Assembly (NCBI GenBank): GCA_003241175.1
Contig: QFOI01000048.1
Span: 1-14,577, forward strand
DNA length: 14,577 nt
Direction of reading: 5' to 3'
Source: Pseudopedobacter saltans
Lineage (GTDB): Bacteria; Bacteroidota; Bacteroidia; Chitinophagales; Chitinophagaceae
The notes under the pieces were generated by a model. The model made no database searches, was not told where the DNA came from, and saw only the letters and a list, made by a program, of their open reading frames with translations. This document shows, in pieces, positions 7,770 to 14,577 of the stretch. The position numbers and the translations under genes are program-made. How positions within the stretch are numbered: the first letter of the stretch is position 1; every line of letters starts with the position of its first letter.

Positions 7770-9074
7770 TTAAGAGTTGATATATTCTTTAATGACATCC
7801 AATATATAATCATAGTGAGACTCGTTCAATCCAGGCCACACACCCAACCAAAAAGATTGATTCATGACGATATCTGTATTTTCTAGATTGCCAATAGTTC
7901 GATGTTCAATATTGCTGTAGGCTGGTTGACGAAGAATATTACCACCGAAAAGCAAACGTGTTCCGATTTTTTTCTCTTCTAGATGTTGAACAAGCATGTG
8001 TCGATCATTTGCATCTCCTTCACGTAAAGTCAATAAAAAACCGAACCAAGAAGGATCACTGTTAGGTGTAGCTTCCGGCAATATAAATATTTCCTCCAAT
8101 TCCTTCATACGCTCATACAACGCTTTATAGTTTTCCCTTCTACGTTGTACGAAATGATCGATTTTTTTGAACTGAGAGAGACCAAATGCGGCCTGCATAT
8201 CCGTCACCTTCAAGTTAAATCCAATATGTGAATAGGTATATTTATGGTCATACCCAAAAGGAAGCGTACCTAATTGTTGGGAAAAGCGGCAATTGCAAGT
8301 ATTATCCCTACCTGGTTCACAATAACAATCACGTCCCCAGTCACGGAAACTTTCCGCAATTTTCATCAAGACAGGATTGTTTATCAAAACAGCACCACCC
8401 TCTCCCATGGTGATGTGGTGTGCCGGATAAAAAGAGAATGTGGAAATATCACCAAAAGTTCCCGTCTTTTTACCATTGTATGTTGCACCTAAAGAGTCGC
8501 AATCATCCTCCACTACCCAAAGGTTGTATTTTTTGGCTACACGCATAACCTCGTCCAGATCAAAAGGGTTTCCTAAAGAATGGGCAATCATGATAGCTTT
8601 TGTTTTAGGAGAAACCGCTTTTTCTATATCTTCCGATTTGATATTATGTGTTGCAATATCGATATCTACAAATACGGGAATCGCACCAAACTGTATCATT
8701 GGATTAACGGTAGTAGGAAAACCTGCTGCTACGGTAATAATCTCATCTCCCGGCTTAACAGCTCTATCTCCCAATTTTGGAGACGTCAACGCGTAAAAAG
8801 CAACGAGATTGGCAGAGGAACCTGAATTGACCAACAAAGCTTTGGGAGCTTTGAAATATTTAGCAAATTCACTTTCGAAATCACGTGCAAATCTTCCTGC
8901 TGTCAACCAGCCATCCAATGTAGCATCAACGCCCAATAAGATATCCTCCTCATCCAAAACTTTTCCTGTTACGGGGATATAGCTTTCGCCAGGAATGATT
9001 TCTTTTTTAATATTTTTGGCGATGACAGATGCTAATTGTTGATGCAGTTGGCCGTCGATATTTTTGTATTCCAT
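7770..9074 (-). CDS. rfbH: CDP-4-keto-6-deoxy-D-glucose 3-dehydrase (E1; PLP and 2Fe-2S)
   Basis: A 434-residue DegT/DnrJ/EryC1-fold enzyme, close to the usual length of RfbH/DdhC/AscC. It removes the C3 hydroxyl of CDP-4-keto-6-deoxyglucose via a PMP adduct, with electrons from a partner reductase. Two features separate it from ordinary sugar aminotransferases. The catalytic Lys position in '[14 protein letters not shown]' is occupied by His (His219-His220 pair; the first aligns with Lys), as in known RfbH. The cysteines expected for its 2Fe-2S cluster are also present: Cys192 in EDDCDSLG and the Cys250/Cys252/Cys260/Cys262 group (CYC...CNC). PLP contacts include the SGSSAN loop near 84-89 and the EDDCDS aspartates near 190-193. 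The ATG at 9074 lies 23 bases after the yerE-like stop. It should work with RfbF, RfbG and the reductase at the right edge. Confidence 0.95.
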   Translation of the reverse strand: MEYKNIDGQLHQQLASVIAKNIKKEIIPGESYIPVTGKVLDEEDILLGVDATLDGWLTAGRFARDFESEFAKYFKAPKALLVNSGSSANLVAFYALTSPKLGDRAVKPGDEIITVAAGFPTTVNPMIQFGAIPVFVDIDIATHNIKSEDIEKAVSPKTKAIMIAHSLGNPFDLDEVMRVAKKYNLWVVEDDCDSLGATYNGKKTGTFGDISTFSFYPAHHITMGEGGAVLINNPVLMKIAESFRDWGRDCYCEPGRDNTCNCRFSQQLGTLPFGYDHKYTYSHIGFNLKVTDMQAAFGLSQFKKIDHFVQRRRENYKALYERMKELEEIFILPEATPNSDPSWFGFLLTLREGDANDRHMLVQHLEEKKIGTRLLFGGNILRQPAYSNIEHRTIGNLENTDIVMNQSFWLGVWPGLNESHYDYILDVIKEYINS

Positions 9075-9097
9075 GTCTGTGTTTATAATAATTATTT

Positions 9098-10816
9098 CTA
9101 AGTACTTTCCATACCTATTGGCTTGAAAAATGGTTCCATTTCAGTAATCGGTTTGCCAAAAGCGATTTTTGGATAGGTATTCGTATGCGGATCAATCATA
9201 ACCTGTAGCAAGACAGGACGATCTTTGTTCTCTTCACTCCACATCCATTTGGTTGCATCCTCGATCTCAGGTTCTGCATTTATTGTTTTTGCTGCAATCC
9301 CGTATGCAATAGCAACTTTTTCAAAATCGGGTGTATCGTATCCCCAATAGGTCGTTTCATATCTCGATTCAAAATAACTATCCTGAAATTGCCTAATCAT
9401 ACCTAATACACGATTGTTCAATACTACGATTTTGATTGGCAATTTATTGCGTACAATAGTTTGTAACTCTTGTATATTGATCTGCATGCATCCATCGCCA
9501 ATGATCGCAACAACAGGTTGGTCCTTAAATGCAATAGAAGCGCCAATTGCTGCAGGCAATGCATAGCCCATCGCCCCCATACCACCAGAGGTAAGAAATA
9601 ATTGCTCTTTTTCTAATCTCAAAGACTGGGCCGCCCACATCTGATGTGCGCCTACATCGGCTAAATATGCTTTAGACAAAGAACCATCTTTGGATAGCTG
9701 TGCCATAAACTTATTAGGGTTTATTCCTTCAGTTGTTAGCTCTTGGGAATCAGGCCATTTCGCTTTTAAACCTGCAATATATTCTATCCAAACATTAGGT
9801 ACCAAAAATTTAGTATCCGTATTTTTAGAGAAAAATGCTCCGAAAAAAGTTGACAATTCTGCAACTATCGGAACACATCCTTTTATACGATTATTGATTT
9901 CTCCCTCTTCACAATCAACGTGGTATATTTTTCTATTTTCAATAAATTTCGTATCCGCACCTGTTTGTCTTATATCAAGACGACTTCCCAGAACAATCAA
10001 CAAATCACATTCACCAAAAGCTATATTTGCCCATCTATTACCATAACTACCAATAAATCCCACATGCATAGGATTATTATAAGGTAAGGAATCAATAGCC
10101 AAAAGTGTAGTAACTACTGGAATATGGGTAGAACCTATAAATTTTTCAAATGCTTCCTGACAATGTCCTGCACGAACTCCTCTACCTACCAATACAAGAG
10201 GTCTTTCGGCTTTTTGAATATCAACAATAATAGATTCAATAGTAGATGAGGATATAGGAGTACCTTCAATTATATCTTCAACTTTAGGATTTACTTTTAT
10301 TGGGGAACGCTGCACATCCATCGGAATATCAATCAATACAGGTCCTGGACGTCCCTCATTAGCCAATTTGAATGCATCTTCCAATATTGTAGGCAAATGT
10401 TCAGGATTCTCTACTTGAATAGCTGCTTTGGTAATAGGTTTTGCCATAGCAACAATATCTGTTTCTTGAAAACCTAACTGCCGTATATGCCTATCTCCTT
10501 TTAATTCGTATCTATTGACTTGTCCAGTAATAAAGATTGCTGGAACAGAATCAAAATAACAGCTACCAATACCAGTCAATAGATTAGTCGCACCTGGGCC
10601 ACTAGTAGCCATCGCCACACTTGGTATACCTGCAATACGCCCAAAAGCATCAACTGCAAATGCAGCAGATTGCTCATGATGCACGGTTACCAATTTGATC
10701 TTCGTTTTTTGACTAATAGAATCAATGATATGAGTTATCATGCCTCCGGATAGTTCAAAGACATGTGAAACGCCTTTACTTTCCAAAAATGTAGCTATAT
10801 AGTCTGATGCTTTCAT
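9098..10816 (-). CDS. yerE: ThDP-dependent two-carbon transferase, YerE-like (acetolactate synthase fold)
   Basis: A 572-residue three-domain thiamine-diphosphate enzyme. The N-terminal PYR domain carries the activating Glu48 in VHHEQSAAF. The central domain (about 190-330) is the FAD/nucleotide-type domain of the acetolactate-synthase group, with an LVLVGRGV element near 207-214. The C-terminal PP domain has IIGDG at about 438-442 and the closing NN at 467-468 (GDG-x24-NN, binding Mg/ThDP). By itself it could be mistaken for an IlvB-type acetolactate synthase. The context argues for YerE, known from Yersinia to decarboxylate pyruvate and add the acetyl-equivalent to C4 of CDP-4-keto-3,6-dideoxyglucose. 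It sits between rfbG/yerF-like and rfbH, with no IlvH/IlvN regulatory subunit or other branched-chain amino acid gene nearby. Where acetolactate synthases have Trp in RQWQ, this protein has Phe477 (RQFQD). The gap to the preceding gene is 10 bases. Confidence 0.82.
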   Translation of the reverse strand: MKASDYIATFLESKGVSHVFELSGGMITHIIDSISQKTKIKLVTVHHEQSAAFAVDAFGRIAGIPSVAMATSGPGATNLLTGIGSCYFDSVPAIFITGQVNRYELKGDRHIRQLGFQETDIVAMAKPITKAAIQVENPEHLPTILEDAFKLANEGRPGPVLIDIPMDVQRSPIKVNPKVEDIIEGTPISSSTIESIIVDIQKAERPLVLVGRGVRAGHCQEAFEKFIGSTHIPVVTTLLAIDSLPYNNPMHVGFIGSYGNRWANIAFGECDLLIVLGSRLDIRQTGADTKFIENRKIYHVDCEEGEINNRIKGCVPIVAELSTFFGAFFSKNTDTKFLVPNVWIEYIAGLKAKWPDSQELTTEGINPNKFMAQLSKDGSLSKAYLADVGAHQMWAAQSLRLEKEQLFLTSGGMGAMGYALPAAIGASIAFKDQPVVAIIGDGCMQINIQELQTIVRNKLPIKIVVLNNRVLGMIRQFQDSYFESRYETTYWGYDTPDFEKVAIAYGIAAKTINAEPEIEDATKWMWSEENKDRPVLLQVMIDPHTNTYPKIAFGKPITEMEPFFKPIGMEST

Positions 10817-10826
10817 ATAAAATATT

Positions 10827-11753
10827 TTATAATAGTCTAGATCTATAATAATTAATTGTTTGTTGTAAACCTAATGTCAATCCAATGTCAGGAATTGCAC
10901 CATAATTATTTTTAAATTTAGAAATATTTCCCCCTAAAAACATAGATTGATTGTCCCGATAAGGAATAGCCCCAAAATCCAATTTAGCATTCCCATTAAT
11001 CAATTCTTTTATTTTTAGCGCTATTTTTTTTAGTGGTAAAGAATTTCCAGAACAAATATTGTAAATCCCTTGATTCTCTTTTTTAGAAAAAACGATTTTT
11101 TCTATCATTTTCGCAAAATCATCAATATACAAATAGTCGTACTCTTGCTCACAGCCAGTAAGCGCAACATCTTCATTGTTTAGCATCTTACTGATTATCC
11201 ATGGAATAAACCAATTCTCATTCTCTCCAGGTCCATAAATCGAAAAAACTCTTAACCAATACCAATTGATATTCTCTTTAGAACAAAATGACTCCAACAA
11301 GGAGTTCATGGCTATCTTGCAGGCCGCGTAAGCATCATGTCCAACAATTTCTGCATTTTCAGAAACTGCAGTATTATAAATTCCATATTCAGATTGTGAA
11401 CCTAATACTATAAATTTATCAATGTTTACCTTTTCGGCCAAGTGTATCAAATTTCGAAATAATTCAAAATTTTGTAATTGTACATTCCAACTAGCCCTTT
11501 CTGCATTTGACACTCCTGCCCAAGCTGAATGTATAATTATATTTGGTTTAAAATCTATCCATTTTTCAATAAATTCATTTTCAACATCAAGATCTACCCA
11601 TTGTATTCCCAAAAGATCCTTAAATTGCTCAATGTTACTATGGGGCCTTTTAACAGCAAGAATATCCACATTCTCCGTTTTTTTCAAATTGCGCAAGATT
11701 GCAGAACCTAAAAAACCAGTACCTCCCGTTAAAAGAATTTTTACTTTTTCCAT
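10827..11753 (-). CDS. NAD(P)-dependent extended short-chain reductase, YerF-like
   Basis: A 308-residue extended SDR (epimerase/reductase superfamily). The Rossmann motif GGTGFLG is at residues 10-16, LGSQSEYG at about 117-124 supplies the catalytic Ser, and YAACK supplies the Tyr142-xxx-Lys146 pair. LRVFSIYGPGENENW and YDYLYIDDFAKMI are the usual substrate-binding and C-terminal SDR elements. It starts 13 bases inside the rfbG 3' end and ends 10 bases before the yerE-like gene, so it is embedded in the CDP-sugar set. Its most economical role is that of YerF: reduction of the ketone in the two-carbon branch after the ThDP enzyme has acted. An alternative is a C4 or C5 epimerase or 4-ketoreductase, as in the abequose or tyvelose branches. 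However, C4 is no longer a ketone once the branch has been added, and no second SDR is present. I assign YerF by context rather than a specific sequence signature. Confidence 0.72.
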   Translation of the reverse strand: MEKVKILLTGGTGFLGSAILRNLKKTENVDILAVKRPHSNIEQFKDLLGIQWVDLDVENEFIEKWIDFKPNIIIHSAWAGVSNAERASWNVQLQNFELFRNLIHLAEKVNIDKFIVLGSQSEYGIYNTAVSENAEIVGHDAYAACKIAMNSLLESFCSKENINWYWLRVFSIYGPGENENWFIPWIISKMLNNEDVALTGCEQEYDYLYIDDFAKMIEKIVFSKKENQGIYNICSGNSLPLKKIALKIKELINGNAKLDFGAIPYRDNQSMFLGGNISKFKNNYGAIPDIGLTLGLQQTINYYRSRLL

Positions 11754-12823
11754 AGGTAACGTTCTATCTGCATTTCCGTAAAAGCTACAATATTTTTAGG
11801 AGCTTCAAAATATTCTTTATACCACTCAATCGTATCCTTTATAGCTTCAGTTGCTGTCATCAATGGATGCCAGTCTAATTCGGCTTTTGCTTTACTTATA
11901 TCCAACTTTAACAACCCAGCTTCATGTGGTTGATTAGCACTTTCAATCACTTCATAGTTTCCATGCCCCCAATGAGATATAGACAATTCAACCATTTTAC
12001 TTACAGGCAAACTATCGGCAGCATCTGGTCCGAAATTGTATGCTTGACTGTAGCGATTTACATTTTCAGACAAATAAATTCCTAATTTCAAATAGCCCAA
12101 CAATGGCTCTAACACATGTTGCCAAGGACGAATAGAATGAGGATTTCGGATAGTTATTGTCTCCTTTTGAGATAAGGCTCTTACAATATCTGGAATCAAG
12201 CGATCTTTTGACCAATCGCCACCTCCAATCACATTCCCGGCTCTTGCAACAGCTAATCCTTTATGATGTATACGGAATGTATCAATATTAAAAAAAGAAT
12301 TACGATAGGAATCAATCACCAATTCTGTACATGCTTTGCTGGCACTATAAGGATCATAGCCACCCAATCTGTCATTCTCCCTATATGGATATGTCCATTC
12401 ATTGTTATAATACACTTTATCAGTCGTAATCAATACAATCGAACATGGTTTTTCCAAAAGGCGAACTGCATCCAATACATTGGCGGTACCAATAGCATTT
12501 ACTTCAAATGTTTCTGATGGAATTTGATATGACAATCTCACCAGCGGTTGAGCAGCCAGATGAAAAACAAAATCCGGTTGAAAAGAAGAAACAGCTTCCT
12601 TTAATTTCTGCTTATCTCTCAGATCGCCAATTATTGAATTACCAAGGGACTCGCCTTGGATAACATTGAAAAGATCAACATTCTGTTCTGGAGCTAAGGC
12701 ATACCCCATAACCTCCGCACCAGCCTGATTCAAAATTTTCAATAGCCATGAGCCTTTGAATCCAGTATGTCCAGTTAAGAATATTTTTTTTCCTTTATAT
12801 TTTTCGATCAAAATATTTTCCAT
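11741..12823 (-). CDS. rfbG: CDP-glucose 4,6-dehydratase
   Basis: Converts CDP-glucose to CDP-4-keto-6-deoxyglucose using tightly bound NAD+. From the ATG at 12823 it is 360 residues, the normal family length. It shows the Rossmann motif GHTGFKGSW (about 18-26), HLAAQPLVRLSY (about 88-99, typical of this dehydratase), TTDKVYYNNEW (about 133-143; Thr-Asp-Lys is the dehydratase triad where Lys replaces the Glu of dTDP-glucose dehydratases) and YSASK (Tyr159, Lys163). Upstream in-frame ATGs at 12868 and 12853 would overlap rfbF by up to 44 bases and add residues that merely read through the rfbF end. The chosen ATG is one base after the rfbF TAA (TAA-A-ATG). The 3' end overlaps the yerF-like start by 13 bases, so the genes are probably translationally coupled. 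Confidence 0.95.
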   Translation of the reverse strand: MENILIEKYKGKKIFLTGHTGFKGSWLLKILNQAGAEVMGYALAPEQNVDLFNVIQGESLGNSIIGDLRDKQKLKEAVSSFQPDFVFHLAAQPLVRLSYQIPSETFEVNAIGTANVLDAVRLLEKPCSIVLITTDKVYYNNEWTYPYRENDRLGGYDPYSASKACTELVIDSYRNSFFNIDTFRIHHKGLAVARAGNVIGGGDWSKDRLIPDIVRALSQKETITIRNPHSIRPWQHVLEPLLGYLKLGIYLSENVNRYSQAYNFGPDAADSLPVSKMVELSISHWGHGNYEVIESANQPHEAGLLKLDISKAKAELDWHPLMTATEAIKDTIEWYKEYFEAPKNIVAFTEMQIERYLWKK

Positions 12824-12824
12824 T

Positions 12825-13598
12825 TTACCAAATTTTCCATGGAGCTTTTCCATCGTTCCAAAGTTCATTTAAGTCCATTTTGTCTTTCAATGTATCCATT
12901 GGACGCCAAAAGCCATTGTGCTTAAATGCCGACATCTGTCCATCCAGCGCCATATTTTCCATTGGTGCTTTTTCCCAAATAGTAGCATCCCCCTCTTTGA
13001 TATACCTAAAAACTTCAGGTTGGCAGACAAAAAAACCTCCATTGATCCAAGTACCATCCCCTTTTGGTTTTTCTGCGAAGGAATGGACTTGATGGTCTTC
13101 CTGTATATTAAGTGCACCAAATCTACCAGATGGTTGTACAGCAGTGACAGTACAAAGGCGGTCCTGTATTTGGTGAAATTCCAGTAGTTTTTGGATATCA
13201 ATATTTGCAACACCATCTCCGTAGGTAAGAAAGAATGGTTCATCATTAATGTAAGGTTCTATTCTTTTGATCCGTCCACCAGTCATGGAGTCATCACCCG
13301 TATCTACCAATGTTATACGCCAAGGTTCTGCATTGGAACCATGTGTATGAATAGCATTTTTTTCTAGATCGATGGTTACATCTGATTTATACAAAAAATA
13401 ATTAGCAAAGTATTCTTTGACGACATGGCCTTTATACCCTAGGCAAATAACAAAATCATTAAAACCATATTGAGAATAGATTTTCATAATATGCCAAAGG
13501 ATTGGCATTCCTCCTATTTCCACCATAGGTTTAGGTCGTACACCAGTTTCTTCAGATAATCTTGTACCTAAGCCCCCAGCTAGGATAACAACTTTCAT
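12825..13598 (-). CDS. rfbF: Glucose-1-phosphate cytidylyltransferase
   Basis: Forms CDP-glucose from CTP and alpha-D-glucose 1-phosphate, the committed first step of CDP-dideoxyhexose synthesis in the cytoplasm. The 257-residue length is that of RfbF/DdhA/AscA. The nucleotide-binding signature AGGLGTRLSEETGVRPKPM is at residues 7-25. TYGDGVAN (about 125-132) carries the metal-binding aspartate, and the INGGFFV and WRPMDT elements (about 185-191, 233-238) are hallmarks of this cytidylyltransferase rather than of dTDP- or UDP-glucose pyrophosphorylases. The start is the ATG at 13598, 11 bases after the stop of the reductase gene. The stop is one base before the preferred rfbG start. Its order reductase-rfbF-rfbG matches ddhD-ddhA-ddhB of Yersinia and rfbI-rfbF-rfbG of Salmonella. 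Confidence 0.96.
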   Translation of the reverse strand: MKVVILAGGLGTRLSEETGVRPKPMVEIGGMPILWHIMKIYSQYGFNDFVICLGYKGHVVKEYFANYFLYKSDVTIDLEKNAIHTHGSNAEPWRITLVDTGDDSMTGGRIKRIEPYINDEPFFLTYGDGVANIDIQKLLEFHQIQDRLCTVTAVQPSGRFGALNIQEDHQVHSFAEKPKGDGTWINGGFFVCQPEVFRYIKEGDATIWEKAPMENMALDGQMSAFKHNGFWRPMDTLKDKMDLNELWNDGKAPWKIW

Positions 13599-13609
13599 AT
13601 ATTAAGAAT

Positions 13610-14577
13610 TTAAGGAAGTTTAATTTTAATATTTTCTGATAATGGATAACTACAACACAACACACACTCATCCTCTTGCAATTCATATCCTTCGTCCACG
13701 GATCCTATTTTTTTCAAATTACCATTTAGTAATCTTGCCTTACACAATAAACAAGAGCCTTGTTGGCATGCATAATCAATGTCTAAGCCTGCATCTAAGC
13801 CCGCATCTAGTATATTTTTACCCTTTGGAACATTTACAACTGTTTCTTTACCATTTTGATCAAATGTGACTTTCTGATCATGAACCCCCTCTAAGAGCTT
13901 CTCATCCAATTGAATTTTGAAGGCTTCTACATGAATATCATCATTGTTAACCCCAAATTTTAAGAGCATCTGATGAACAGCATCCATGATGCCCTGTGGA
14001 CCACAGATGAAATGAATAGCCTCCTTAAATGAAACATGATCCTCACAAGCATTGATGATTGATTCATGTGCAATTCTACCCTTTACACGTTGAGGTAAAT
14101 CTATTTCATCTTCTATACTTTGACTATAAAAGTACCATACAATGAAATTAGTAGGAAATTGTGTTTGGAGTTCATGTAACTCGTTTAAGAATATTGTCGA
14201 TTTGGGAGATTTATTTCCGTAAAAAAGCTTTATGTTGCTATTAGGATTTTTATGCAATTGAAACTTAATAATCGAAATCAATGGTGTAATCCCACTCCCT
14301 CCTCCCCAGAAAATCAATGGATTTTCAGAAGACGTCTCGCTTAAACAAAAATCTCCCATAGGTTCAATAAGTTCCAAATTATCTCCTATTTGAACTTCAT
14401 CACATAAAAAATTGGAAACCAATCCCCCTGCAATTCTTTTTATTGTTATTTCTAAATAAGAATCTATTTCCGGTGCTGATGATAATGAATAGGGGCGTAC
14501 ATATTTCCGACCATTGATTCTAACAACCACAGAAAGATATTGTCCAGCTTTATACTTTACTTTTTTAAGGCCAGGCT
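13610..14577 (-). CDS. Flavin/2Fe-2S NAD(P)H reductase in the E3 (ddhD) position, PaaE-type domain order, 5' end missing
   Basis: The frame stays open through the window edge: upstream of a GTG at 14530 it reads ...KYKAGQYLSV, the first strand of an FAD-binding domain, so the true start lies outside. Numbered from that GTG, RPYSLSS (about 12-18) binds FAD, GGGSGITP (about 76-83) and CGPQGIM (about 176-182) bind NAD(P)H, and the last 85 residues form a plant-type ferredoxin domain. Its ligands are Cys255, Cys260, Cys263 and Cys293 (C-x4-C-x2-C-x29-C). Its place directly before rfbF implies that it feeds electrons to the RfbH dehydrase, as E3 (DdhD/AscD/RfbI) does. Known E3 proteins have the 2Fe-2S domain at the N-terminus; here it is C-terminal, as in PaaE, phthalate dioxygenase reductase and related class IA proteins. 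A role with an unseen oxygenase remains possible. Confidence 0.83.
   Translation of the reverse strand, partial: PGLKKVKYKAGQYLSVVVRINGRKYVRPYSLSSAPEIDSYLEITIKRIAGGLVSNFLCDEVQIGDNLELIEPMGDFCLSETSSENPLIFWGGGSGITPLISIIKFQLHKNPNSNIKLFYGNKSPKSTIFLNELHELQTQFPTNFIVWYFYSQSIEDEIDLPQRVKGRIAHESIINACEDHVSFKEAIHFICGPQGIMDAVHQMLLKFGVNNDDIHVEAFKIQLDEKLLEGVHDQKVTFDQNGKETVVNVPKGKNILDAGLDAGLDIDYACQQGSCLLCKARLLNGNLKKIGSVDEGYELQEDECVLCCSYPLSENIKIKLP

Noticed and set aside
8228..8825. Several plus-strand open frames inside rfbH, and others inside the yerE-like, rfbF, rfbG and reductase genes
   Set aside because: They are antisense shadows of strongly supported coding genes, lack family motifs, and overlap each other in different frames.
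7770..9074. PLP sugar aminotransferase (DegT family)
   Set aside because: The catalytic Lys is replaced by His and the 2Fe-2S cysteines of RfbH are present, so dehydration rather than amination is expected.
9098..10816. Housekeeping acetolactate synthase large subunit (ilvB)
   Set aside because: No regulatory subunit or other branched-chain amino acid gene is present. The gene is embedded between CDP-dideoxysugar genes and has Phe at the RQWQ Trp position. YerE-like function explains the context better.
13610..14577. Phenylacetyl-CoA epoxidase reductase (PaaE) of phenylacetate breakdown
   Set aside because: The domain order fits, but no paa genes are seen and the gene lies 11 bases before rfbF. 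An electron-transfer role for RfbH is more economical, though the upstream region is unseen.
1..14577. CRISPR arrays, tRNA/rRNA genes, insertion sequences, intrinsic terminators
   Set aside because: None was seen on reading both strands. Gaps between genes are short and AT-rich, without stable GC hairpins followed by T-runs.

Overview
The window is one stretch of a surface-polysaccharide (O-antigen type) biosynthesis locus. All supported genes lie on the minus strand, so transcription runs from high to low coordinates. They are packed with short gaps or overlaps, as in a single operon. No RNA gene, mobile element, CRISPR array or long direct repeat was seen. The DNA is AT-rich and recognisable Shine-Dalgarno sequences are scarce. 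Together with a PaaE-type reductase, this suggests a member of the Bacteroidota (a Sphingobacterium- or Pedobacter-like or flavobacterial lineage). That placement is inference.

Right half (about 7770-14577): six genes for a CDP-activated 3,6-dideoxyhexose with a two-carbon branch. In transcription order they are a flavin/2Fe-2S reductase cut by the window edge (position of ddhD), glucose-1-phosphate cytidylyltransferase (rfbF/ddhA), CDP-glucose 4,6-dehydratase (rfbG/ddhB), an extended short-chain reductase (yerF-like), a thiamine-diphosphate enzyme of the acetolactate-synthase fold (yerE-like), and the PLP/2Fe-2S CDP-4-keto-6-deoxyglucose 3-dehydrase (rfbH/ddhC). RfbF, RfbG, RfbH and the reductase would make CDP-4-keto-3,6-dideoxyglucose. 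The YerE-like enzyme would add an acetyl-derived two-carbon unit from pyruvate at C4, and the YerF-like enzyme would reduce the side-chain ketone. The predicted product is CDP-yersiniose or a stereoisomer. The main surprise is the reductase: its ferredoxin domain is C-terminal (PaaE order), whereas the classical E3 partner (DdhD/AscD/RfbI) has it N-terminal.

Left half (1 to about 7744): the assembly genes. Six GT-A/GT2-type glycosyltransferases and one polytopic Wzy-like polymerase are followed by the first 49 codons of a probable GT14-type transferase running off the left edge. The glycosyltransferase directly after rfbH resembles abequosyltransferase RfbV and is the best candidate for adding the branched dideoxy sugar. 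Two annotated-length starts look too long (rfbG, and the glycosyltransferase at 199-1221). In both, an internal ATG sits one base after the preceding gene's stop. No flippase (Wzx), initiating phosphoglycosyltransferase or chain-length regulator is in the window; they may lie outside it.
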